From: Dysgonomonas sp. UBA7710
GTDB taxonomy: Bacteria; Bacteroidota; Bacteroidia; Bacteroidales; Dysgonomonadaceae
Direction of reading: 5' to 3'
NCBI RefSeq assembly: GCF_002482385.1
Contig: NZ_DLFW01000036.1
Span: 51,636 to 115,635, forward strand
Length of the DNA: 64,000 nucleotides
This document shows, piece by piece, positions 8,649-16,826 of the stretch (position 1 is the first letter of the stretch; every line of letters begins with the position of its first letter). Made by a program: the position numbers and the translations under genes. A model generated the notes under the pieces. That model saw only the letters and a program-made list of their open reading frames with translations, did no database searches and was not told where the DNA came from.

Positions 8649-10385
8649 TTATTTGTATGCAATAGTGTATTTGCCATCTGCAACTACTTTATTATTATCT
8701 GTAGTCAGTCTTGTTCCGGCAGGAAGTTCTACTATAATACGCGCATCACCGGCAGGCATTTCGAACGTGCCGTCAGACGATACATTTTTGGCGACATATT
8801 CTTTACTTATAATATCGAAGAGGTCTACAATACCCTTTGCCGAATATTTTACCGATTTACTTTCTTTATGAGGATTGTAATACAAATAAACAGGATAGTG
8901 ACGCTCAGCGTAGAAATCCGTCGCATTACAATTCAATTGAAGGATACCCTCGACATTTGTCTCCTTTATTATAGCTCCGAAAATACCCATCGGCGAGGAA
9001 CTATATACGCTGAACATACTTGCCGGAGGATTCCCTTTCGCCCATTTTGGGCCATCGCCCAAAGCTACCGGAGTCTTTCCTTTGAGTGAAACCTTGCCGT
9101 AATCGTCTACACGGCGCAGTCCCTCGTAAGAAATGTTATCGTTCGTAATACTCTTCATTTCAGGGTCCCACTGATGTTCATCATCAATTTCCATCGGGAA
9201 GAACAGACGGCACGCGTTTGCATTGTTGAGCATCCATTTGCCGACCGCCTTAGCATATTGCGGTTCATACTTTACCATAGATACGAAAGGCCACGCCGGC
9301 TTTATACTATTCATCAGGAAGGCATAGCCTCCACCGTCGATAATACTGCCCTGGAGTCCATTAACTTCATAGTCGCCCCATTTGCCCACAATAATGCCCC
9401 AGCCATTACGTCCTTCGGGGTTCTTACAGCCGTCGAAAGTCCAATCGAGTAACTTTTGTACATCGTAATTTGTACCCTCTGTCGCATTCAGATATGCAGC
9501 AGCATATACTCCCAATGGCAACAGTATTTCATAGAAACGGCTTTCTTTCTGAGAGAGTAATGCTTCTGTCGCGCTCTTGGCATGGGCCAGATAACGGGGA
9601 TCACTAAACTTATTATAGGCACAAAGCAATACATAAGCATGTCCGCCCGCTGCATCCTGTTGCAATGGTATGTGATTCACCATTCCGCGCATCCGTGCAT
9701 AGTCGAAGTATGAATAATCGTAGTTCCCGGCCAAAACAGAGTCTGCTTTAACAAACTGCTCAGCAATAGAGCGTTGTATCTGCTCGGCTCCGTCTACATC
9801 TGGGAATACATCGCAAACTGCATAGTACAGCGCATTCGGAAACACATCATACCACCAGTCGCGCCCATATCCGCCGCCAAGCATACCTACTTCGGGCGTT
9901 GTATTATTCATCACTATATTCCACCCGTTATCTTTGTTGAAATAGTTCTGAACCATTTTTACATAGTTATATCCATCCTGATTCGTTTTATCTATCCCTA
10001 CCAGCCCCGCTCCTAAAAGCGCAGCCAATGAGTTCAGACTCTCATGGAATTCCCCGTTATTGGCATTTTTACCCTGACGGACATCTTTTACGGCTGTGTA
10101 TAATCCGAATGTAGGTTGATCTATGTTCCTGCGGTTATCATCGAGCCATATCATCGAGCCTACTTCACTCTTATTGTTCCAGTCGAAAACGAAGCTGTCA
10201 AAAGCCTTGGCCTTCGCTTCCCAATCCAACATTTTATAAGAGCCGGGCATATCGGGCATAGAATCGACCCGTGCAATCGAGACCTGCTCTACCTTGCTCC
10301 CGTATGAAATGTTCTTTTCGGAACAAGCCATAGATAGTAAGAGTACCAGACAAATTAAAAGTGTTTTAACTTTGCTCATTTTCAT
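8649..10385 (-). CDS. Unrecognised lipoprotein in the GH130 PUL, candidate glycan-active enzyme
   Basis: I cannot place this 578-residue protein in a named family. It has a lipoprotein signal peptide with cysteine 21 (LSMAC). The body from about 60 to 430 is rich in helices of the kind found in (alpha/alpha)6-barrel hydrolases and lyases: repeated aromatic/Gly-rich turns such as GGGYGRDWWYDVFP and IDGGGYAFLMNS, a QQDAAGGHAY stretch, and several conserved-looking Asp and Glu residues. The last 100 residues look like a small beta-sandwich. Its start overlaps the end of the MFS gene by 20 bp (8 or 14 bp if a later Met is used), so the two are translationally linked. A role in trimming the substrate before transport or phosphorolysis is inferred from context only. 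Confidence 0.65.
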   Translation of the reverse strand: MKMSKVKTLLICLVLLLSMACSEKNISYGSKVEQVSIARVDSMPDMPGSYKMLDWEAKAKAFDSFVFDWNNKSEVGSMIWLDDNRRNIDQPTFGLYTAVKDVRQGKNANNGEFHESLNSLAALLGAGLVGIDKTNQDGYNYVKMVQNYFNKDNGWNIVMNNTTPEVGMLGGGYGRDWWYDVFPNALYYAVCDVFPDVDGAEQIQRSIAEQFVKADSVLAGNYDYSYFDYARMRGMVNHIPLQQDAAGGHAYVLLCAYNKFSDPRYLAHAKSATEALLSQKESRFYEILLPLGVYAAAYLNATEGTNYDVQKLLDWTFDGCKNPEGRNGWGIIVGKWGDYEVNGLQGSIIDGGGYAFLMNSIKPAWPFVSMVKYEPQYAKAVGKWMLNNANACRLFFPMEIDDEHQWDPEMKSITNDNISYEGLRRVDDYGKVSLKGKTPVALGDGPKWAKGNPPASMFSVYSSSPMGIFGAIIKETNVEGILQLNCNATDFYAERHYPVYLYYNPHKESKSVKYSAKGIVDLFDIISKEYVAKNVSSDGTFEMPAGDARIIVELPAGTRLTTDNNKVVADGKYTIAYK

Positions 10386-11628
10386 TTATAGTATTCGTTT
10401 GTTTAATAATGTTCTTTGCTAAAGGATAAGCTATCAACTGGATAGCTCCCACCAGAATAAGGGCGTATTTCAGAGCGAAATCTTCCGAAACTCCGAAGGC
10501 CAGTATAATAAACAGGATCAATCCGGCTGCCCGTCCGATAAATAAGCCAAATTCGTGACTAAGGATATAAGTATACTCGTTTCGTCTCTCTATCTTCACA
10601 ACGGCATCTATTGTCTGCATCATAATAGGAAAGTAAGCCAAATCGAATAATGGCTGGAAAATCACTTTACACAATACAAAAACAATCACACCTGTAGCTG
10701 TAAACAAAATCCCATTGAATAAGGTTCCTGCAAAGAATATAATTAACCCTGCCACAAATATTTTCAGTCTGTCTTTAGGTTGAGCTATACGTCCCAGAAC
10801 ATAGACAAGAATTGCCGTTAATGCTCCACTAATTCCCTGTATAAGGCCTAGTGCCCCCTCGTCACCTACAAGTTTAAGTACCAGAATTGCCGGAGCTGTA
10901 ACCAGAAAGCCCTGAACCATGCCTTTCAGAGACGACAGGACTAACATCTTGCGCCAGAGAAGGCAAAAGCGGAAGTATATAAAATCTTTCTGTACGGGAT
11001 TGGTAAATTTTCCTTTCCACAGTACAATACACGCGATAACCGTCAATATGATGACACCAATGGTTACCAGCTGGTAAGCCAGATTTATATTCACCACCAT
11101 GCCAAACAATTCTTTACCGTCTATCTGACTCAGGAAAGCTCCTATCACCAGAGGAACGCTAATGGAAGCGATGGAGAAGAAGAATGATTCCAGTCCGAAG
11201 AAATAATTACGATTGTTGTCCGTTGTATTATTCAGAGTCAGCAGATACCTGTTTGTCCAGAAAAAACCTGACGCGGCACCCATTGCAAATCCTGCTATCC
11301 CCAGTTCTACAAAACCAAGCGATTTGACAGACATCATTGCAAACATTGATAACCCGCTTACCAGAATCCCCCCCGCATACAATGTCTTAACATTAACAAA
11401 GCGAAGCAAGTATCCGTTCAGGAATGAGGTTGCCACTATCCCTATATACATGAACAGTTGGTAGAACGCGACCGATATGGGGTCGCTGGTATTGCGCATA
11501 ACATAGGCCCCCACAAATATTTCCACTACAGGGAGAACCAATGCATAGAGCATATTAGTCATCAGCAAGGTGCGCATATTCGGCTCTTGCTGTTTAAAGA
11601 ACATATATTCTTTTTTCAGTTTATTCAT
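10366..11628 (-). CDS. Major facilitator superfamily sugar transporter
   Basis: This 420-residue inner-membrane protein has about 12 hydrophobic segments and a short cytoplasmic N-terminus (MNKLKKEYMFFKQQEPNMR). It probably moves a di- or oligosaccharide from periplasm to cytoplasm. It sits between the GH130 phosphorylase (21 bp upstream) and the unrecognised lipoprotein (overlapping), the usual setting for transporters that feed cytoplasmic mannoside phosphorylases in Bacteroidetes. No residue fixes its substrate, and beta-mannosyl disaccharides are an inference from the GH130. The family assignment rests on topology and overall composition. Confidence 0.8.
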   Translation of the reverse strand: MNKLKKEYMFFKQQEPNMRTLLMTNMLYALVLPVVEIFVGAYVMRNTSDPISVAFYQLFMYIGIVATSFLNGYLLRFVNVKTLYAGGILVSGLSMFAMMSVKSLGFVELGIAGFAMGAASGFFWTNRYLLTLNNTTDNNRNYFFGLESFFFSIASISVPLVIGAFLSQIDGKELFGMVVNINLAYQLVTIGVIILTVIACIVLWKGKFTNPVQKDFIYFRFCLLWRKMLVLSSLKGMVQGFLVTAPAILVLKLVGDEGALGLIQGISGALTAILVYVLGRIAQPKDRLKIFVAGLIIFFAGTLFNGILFTATGVIVFVLCKVIFQPLFDLAYFPIMMQTIDAVVKIERRNEYTYILSHEFGLFIGRAAGLILFIILAFGVSEDFALKYALILVGAIQLIAYPLAKNIIKQTNTINENEQS

Positions 11629-11649
11629 TTCAGATTTTTAACCGGTTAC

Positions 11650-12702
11650 TTATTTTAATGTATTAAGGATTTCTGCTATCGAAAACTCGGCTCCGCAAAT
11701 AACTTCATCACTCGCGCCATAATACATTTTTATCGTATCGCCGTCTACCAGATGTCCGTTTGTAAATACCACATTACCGAAAAATCCGGTTTGCTCGTAT
11801 GCTGCGATTGGCTCCATAATAGGCTCTATACTACGTGCCAGAACTTTAGACGGATCATTCAGGTCCAGCAAGAGAGCACCAAGGCAATAACGGTGATTGA
11901 AATCGGCCCCGTGATATATCTCCAGCCATCCTGCCTCCGTTCTGATAGGCGCTGCTCCTGCTCCTATACGGGCACAATCCCACATGCCGTCACGTGTGGT
12001 CGCAATACATTTGTGGTTACCCCAATGGAGACAGTCCGGCGATTCGGCTACCCAGATATAGTTTCCTCCCAATTCGGGACTGCTGGGACGATGCAATGCA
12101 AAATATTTTCCATTTATCGTTTCTTCGAACAACGCACAATCTTTATTATGCGGAGGGAATATCATGCCATGACGTGTATAGTCCTTCCAGTTCCGGGTAT
12201 GTATAAGCCCTACTCCTACTGCTACAGGCGACACTTCGGTAAAAGTTAAGAAAAAACCGTCTTTTGTCGTAGCCACCCTGCAATCCTCAATACCAAATGA
12301 CTCCAGCTCTCCTTCTCCAAAAATGGGAGGATATTCGCTCTCCTCTTTGAAGTGAATCCCGTCTTCGCTGGAAACCAGTCTAAGGTATGACATTGTTGTC
12401 AGGTAATTCTTACCTTCGTATCCTATCACGCGCGGGTCGGATGCATCCAGTTTAGGATCTTTAGCGTCAAAAGACAGAACTTCTATTTTACCAGCTTTGT
12501 TATATACAGGGAAACTGATGATTCCTTCTTTTTGGGTAGGGCGCTCGGCCACACGTAGCAGCAGCCAGATTTTTCCATCAAATCTGAAAACACCCGGATT
12601 CAGGAGGCAGGTTATTTCCATACCTTCGATTCCCGGTTTCAGGTCTGAAGGTTTTAATAATGGGTTTTGAGAAAATCTTTTTGCGATATCCATATTTTTC
12701 AT
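11650..12702 (-). CDS. GH130 beta-mannoside phosphorylase
   Basis: This is a 350-residue five-bladed beta-propeller enzyme of family GH130. The family cleaves beta-mannosides, mostly by phosphorolysis giving mannose 1-phosphate. Visible blocks are DASDPRV (86-91), GIEDCRVA (137-144) with the expected catalytic Asp140, PPHNKDCALF (183-192), ALHRPS (202-207) and YHGAD (263-267). There is no signal peptide, so it acts in the cytoplasm, which suits a phosphorylase fed by the MFS transporter next to it. It is the first gene of the PUL 1 operon and diverges from an HTCS regulator. The subfamily, and hence the choice between mannosylglucose and mannooligosaccharide, cannot be settled by eye. Translation may start at Met1 or Met4. 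Confidence 0.88.
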   Translation of the reverse strand: MKNMDIAKRFSQNPLLKPSDLKPGIEGMEITCLLNPGVFRFDGKIWLLLRVAERPTQKEGIISFPVYNKAGKIEVLSFDAKDPKLDASDPRVIGYEGKNYLTTMSYLRLVSSEDGIHFKEESEYPPIFGEGELESFGIEDCRVATTKDGFFLTFTEVSPVAVGVGLIHTRNWKDYTRHGMIFPPHNKDCALFEETINGKYFALHRPSSPELGGNYIWVAESPDCLHWGNHKCIATTRDGMWDCARIGAGAAPIRTEAGWLEIYHGADFNHRYCLGALLLDLNDPSKVLARSIEPIMEPIAAYEQTGFFGNVVFTNGHLVDGDTIKMYYGASDEVICGAEFSIAEILNTLK

Positions 12703-12739
12703 GATTAATAATTAGTATCTTACAATTCCGAATTCGCAA

Positions 12740-12747
12740 CAAATCTA
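12740..12747 (-). promoter_or_regulatory. -7 box of the PUL 1 operon
   Basis: On the minus strand this reads TAGATTTG, matching the Bacteroidetes -7 consensus TAnnTTTG, about 38 bp before the GH130 start. No TTTG-type -33 box lies at the right distance. That is common for promoters needing an activator, and the paired GGTATAC repeats occupy that zone. Confidence 0.5.
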
Positions 12748-12767
12748 TAAACCCGCATCTGGAAAGA

Positions 12768-12806
12768 GGTATACTATATTCTCAAAAGGGTATACACATG
12801 CTATAC
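12768..12806. promoter_or_regulatory. Paired GGTATAC direct repeats, candidate HTCS binding site
   Basis: GGTATAC occurs at 12768-12774 and 12789-12795, exactly 21 bp (two helical turns) apart. A partial third copy, CTATAC, is at 12801-12806. They lie between the divergent GH130 operon and HTCS gene. AraC-type DNA-binding domains of HTCS regulators bind direct repeats with this kind of spacing, so this is a good candidate activator site. Confidence 0.45.
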
Positions 12807-12843
12807 AACATATTTCGTTTAAATTTGCGATTCGATATGCTGA

Positions 12844-12851
12844 TATCTTTG
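12844..12851 (+). promoter_or_regulatory. -7-like box (TATCTTTG) 4 bp before an HTCS start codon
   Basis: TATCTTTG is a perfect match to TAnnTTTG, but it ends only 4 bp before the ATG of the HTCS gene. If used, the transcript would have almost no leader. No better promoter is visible in the short gap. Confidence 0.35.
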
Positions 12852-12855
12852 TAAT

Positions 12856-15800
12856 ATGAATTTATTCAAAACCACATATTCCATTATCTCCGGTATTATA
12901 TTCTGTTTCTTTATAATACCTGCGATTGCTTATTCCCAGAATACAGTTAAACAACTGTCGAATACCGACGGGCTGTCCAATAATTCTGTAAACTGTATTT
13001 TCGAAGATTCGGAACAAACAATATGGATAGGCACATGGGACGGCCTCAACTCGTATAACGGGAGAGATTTTAAAACCTATCGTTACAACCGGAATAACAA
13101 ATCCTCGATAAGCAATAATGTAATCCGGCAAATTCTGGAGTCAGACCCAAACTATCTCTGGATAGCAACAGATTATGGCGTGAACAGGTGGAATAAACAG
13201 TCTCAGGGATTTACAAATTATTTTCTAGGGACAGAACATCAGATACCGAAGCAAGAGAGGTCTTTTCTCATTGGAATTACTTCCCGGAAAGATATCATAT
13301 GTTATGTAAAGCAGCAAGGACTATTCCGTTTCGATACCGGGCAGCAGACGTTTATCCCGGTAAACCATTCCCTGATTGACGGTACTGTCAAAACCTTTGC
13401 GATTGATAGAAATGATAATATATATTTCTTATATGAAAACGGAAAACTGCATCAGTCTAAATTATTATATCAGGATAAAGAGATTACATTATCCCAACCC
13501 AGATACTTAGAGCAGGAAAAGCCTGTATCCAACATATTTATGCTACATAATAATATGCTGGTACTGAATTATCCGGGATATCTGAAAATAATAGATGACA
13601 AGAATCTTTATCCGAGTACCATTGACTTTGACAAGAACAAGACTATCTCTCAGGTTGTGTATTATAAGGATAACTTATTGATAAGTTATTACGAAGGAGG
13701 CTGTGAAACCTATAATCTGAATACGAAAGTATATCAGCCAATACAAAGTATTTCTCCCAGAATATCTATATTCTCGCTTTTTTCAGGCAGTCAGGATATA
13801 CTTTGGATAGGAACAGACGGGCAAGGCATACTTAAGGTATATGAGTATGACTCTCCGTTCAAAACAGTTTATACGAACCATCCGGTAAGAAGCTTTTGTC
13901 AGTATAACCGGAATGAAATATTAGTGGGAACGAAGGGAGACGGGGTCAAGATATTAGAAAAGGAAACAGGGAAATTATCCGACTTCTTAAATATCAATTC
14001 GGGATTAATATCAAATTCTGTATATACAATAAAAAAGAACCAATCGGGAGACATATTCATCGGTACTGAAGGTGAAGGTATCAACATATTATCGAAAGAT
14101 AAGCAATTGTACAGATTAAATATTCCGGCAAAGTATCCTGCCTTTAGAGCAGTTTACAGCATCCATTTTACAAGTAATGACTCGTTGTTATGGCTAGGAA
14201 CATCCGGCTACGGACTGATAAAAATAGCATTGACTAAAAGAGCAAACCAATATGAAGTACAGGATATAGAACAATATACATCTGCCGACAAACATAATTC
14301 CCTTAATAACAATGTCATATACTCAATAACTTCGGGAGTGGATAAAAACCAGTTATGGCTGGGCACGCGTGGAGGAGGCATAAGCCGGTTTAATATAGAA
14401 GATAAATCATTTGAACGGATAGAAGATATAGATAATAATCTTTCCCTGACAAACAATGACGTTCTTTCCCTGACAAGGGATACAGAAAGTCTGTGGATTG
14501 GCACAAGCTATGGACTTAACCGCCTTGGATTGAACAATAATCTATCAGGAATACGGGAATATACAGAAAGGGAAGGACTGGCCAACAATACAATACACGG
14601 TATCCTTGAGGATGAAACAGGAGGTATATGGATCAGTACCAATCAGGGTATTTCCCATATTAATCTATCAGACCATAGTATTACAAACTATTCATCGAAG
14701 GACGGACTTCAGAATGATGAATTCTCTGACGGAGCCTATTATAAAGATGAAGAAAAGATTCTCTATTTTGGAGGGGTGAACGGGTTCAATTATTTCAATC
14801 CGGAAAAGATACACTTGAGAGACTTTAACCCATCTATTGGCCTGAGTAATCTTAGGATATTCAACACAGCGCAGAATATCAATGAACGCATAAATGATAA
14901 TACTCTAAAACTGGCATATGACGAAGCATATGTAACATTTTCATTCATTGCACGCGACTTTATAAACAACGAAAATTGTGAGTATGACTATCGGTTGCTC
15001 AACTTTTCGGATGAATGGATAAACAACGGCAACAATCCTAATATTGTATTCACAAAATTACCTCCCGGAGAATACCAGCTGGAAGTAAAAGTAACAAACG
15101 GAGACAGGGTATGGGGTGATAATATATATACTTTAAGTATAGATGTGGCATATCCGTGGTGGCTGAGTACAGTTGCTTTTATTATATACACCATACTGGC
15201 CCTTATTATCGTGTATATAGCATATTCCGTAATAAGAAACAGGATAAGACTCAACAGGCAATTACTGCTCGAACATATCGAAAAGCAGAACCAGCAAAAA
15301 ATGCACGAGTCGAAACTTAATTTCTTCACGAATGTCGCTCACGAATTCTTTACTCCGCTCACCCTTATATACGGACCTGCGCAGCATTTGCTCGAAAAAG
15401 CGGACCTTGACGGATATACAAAACGGTATATACAGATAATAAAAAACAATGCCGACAAGATGCAAAAACTGATCAACGAACTGATGGAATTCCGGAAAGT
15501 AGAATCGGGACATACACCTCTGCACCCGGAAAGCATTGATATAAAACTTTTAATAGAATATATCACGGATAACTATACGGAGATAGCGCAGGAAAACAAA
15601 ATAGAATTCAAGGTAGAAACGGATGGTATAACATCCATTATTACCGATCGTAATTCATTGGAAAAAATTATATTCAATCTTATTTCGAATGCCTTTAAAT
15701 ATACCCCGGCGAACGGCTTCATACTTATCAGTGTCACGCAAAGTAATAATCTGCATATAAAGATCAAGAATTCAGGGAAGGGACTAACGGACAGACAAAT

Positions 15801-16824
15801 GTCCGAAGTGTTTAACCGTTTCAAAATTCTGGAAACATCCAAGTTACAGAATTCGACAAGTACAGGTATCGGATTAGGACTGACAAAAAGCCTGACCGAA
15901 ATGCTCGGCGGGGAAATCAGTGTATCAAGCAAACTGGGAGAATACGTCATGTTCGAGATAAATATTCCTCCAATGAAATCCAATCAGCTTATTTCTTCCA
16001 TAGACAGCCAAAATGATGAGGAAATAACTATAAGTCCGCAGATCTTTGATAAAAAAGACATCTCGATTTTGATTGTCGAAGACGAAAAGAATATACGGGA
16101 ACTGCTCAAAGATATATTAAGCCCCTACTATAATGTTAGTGAGGCCGGAGACGGGGAAGAGGCTTTGTCTATGATTGAGATGAATATGCCCGACATAATA
16201 TTAAGTGATGTACTGATGCCGAATATGGATGGAATGGGACTTATAGATAAACTCAAATCCGATCCGAAGACGGCGCATATACCGATTATAAATGTATCGG
16301 CGAAAAGCTCGGTGGAAGACCATATCAATGCTTATCAACATGGAGCGGATCTATATATTACCAAGCCTTTCCATCCGCGTCATGTACTTACTACCGTGCA
16401 AAACCTGGTAAATAAACGCTCCGTACTGAAAGACTTCTTCAATTCGAGCCTTTCGTCAATTACTGTAAAAGACGGCATAACAATTCATCAGGACGACGAA
16501 CGATTATTACAGGAAATAGTATCATTCATTGAGAAAAACATGGACGACGAATCTTTAAATCCGAGTGTAATAGCTGATGCGTTAGGCCTGAGTAAAGCAA
16601 CATTATACAGGAAATTAAAGGATACAGCTGATAAGACCCCCAGTGAATTTGTAAGAACAATCCGGCTCAATTACGCATCACAGCTTTTAATAACTACGAA
16701 GCTGACCGTATCTGAAATCATGTTCAAATCAGGGTTTACTAACAAGTCATATTTCTACAGGGAATTCTCGAAGCAATATGACATGTCACCAAAAGAATAC
16801 AGGCTATCCAAGACTAAAGAATAG
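12856..16824 (+). CDS. Hybrid two-component system regulator (HTCS), probably for PUL 1
   Basis: This 1322-residue single-chain sensor and transcription factor spans the inner membrane. After a signal peptide (1-28) comes a periplasmic double beta-propeller of Reg_prop repeats (about 30-700; repeated WIGT and LSNN motifs), then a Y_Y_Y Ig-like domain and a membrane segment (about 768-790). Next are the histidine kinase (His829 in AHEFFTP), HATPase (N box near 935, GIGLGL near 1003), receiver (Asp1118 in SDVLMPNMDG; Lys in TKPF) and C-terminal AraC helix-turn-helix (about 1215-1322). The propeller normally binds an oligosaccharide from the target glycan. It diverges from the GH130 operon across 153 bp, so PUL 1 is its probable target. 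Confidence 0.95.
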   Translation: MNLFKTTYSIISGIIFCFFIIPAIAYSQNTVKQLSNTDGLSNNSVNCIFEDSEQTIWIGTWDGLNSYNGRDFKTYRYNRNNKSSISNNVIRQILESDPNYLWIATDYGVNRWNKQSQGFTNYFLGTEHQIPKQERSFLIGITSRKDIICYVKQQGLFRFDTGQQTFIPVNHSLIDGTVKTFAIDRNDNIYFLYENGKLHQSKLLYQDKEITLSQPRYLEQEKPVSNIFMLHNNMLVLNYPGYLKIIDDKNLYPSTIDFDKNKTISQVVYYKDNLLISYYEGGCETYNLNTKVYQPIQSISPRISIFSLFSGSQDILWIGTDGQGILKVYEYDSPFKTVYTNHPVRSFCQYNRNEILVGTKGDGVKILEKETGKLSDFLNINSGLISNSVYTIKKNQSGDIFIGTEGEGINILSKDKQLYRLNIPAKYPAFRAVYSIHFTSNDSLLWLGTSGYGLIKIALTKRANQYEVQDIEQYTSADKHNSLNNNVIYSITSGVDKNQLWLGTRGGGISRFNIEDKSFERIEDIDNNLSLTNNDVLSLTRDTESLWIGTSYGLNRLGLNNNLSGIREYTEREGLANNTIHGILEDETGGIWISTNQGISHINLSDHSITNYSSKDGLQNDEFSDGAYYKDEEKILYFGGVNGFNYFNPEKIHLRDFNPSIGLSNLRIFNTAQNINERINDNTLKLAYDEAYVTFSFIARDFINNENCEYDYRLLNFSDEWINNGNNPNIVFTKLPPGEYQLEVKVTNGDRVWGDNIYTLSIDVAYPWWLSTVAFIIYTILALIIVYIAYSVIRNRIRLNRQLLLEHIEKQNQQKMHESKLNFFTNVAHEFFTPLTLIYGPAQHLLEKADLDGYTKRYIQIIKNNADKMQKLINELMEFRKVESGHTPLHPESIDIKLLIEYITDNYTEIAQENKIEFKVETDGITSIITDRNSLEKIIFNLISNAFKYTPANGFILISVTQSNNLHIKIKNSGKGLTDRQMSEVFNRFKILETSKLQNSTSTGIGLGLTKSLTEMLGGEISVSSKLGEYVMFEINIPPMKSNQLISSIDSQNDEEITISPQIFDKKDISILIVEDEKNIRELLKDILSPYYNVSEAGDGEEALSMIEMNMPDIILSDVLMPNMDGMGLIDKLKSDPKTAHIPIINVSAKSSVEDHINAYQHGADLYITKPFHPRHVLTTVQNLVNKRSVLKDFFNSSLSSITVKDGITIHQDDERLLQEIVSFIEKNMDDESLNPSVIADALGLSKATLYRKLKDTADKTPSEFVRTIRLNYASQLLITTKLTVSEIMFKSGFTNKSYFYREFSKQYDMSPKEYRLSKTKE

Positions 16825-16826
16825 CA

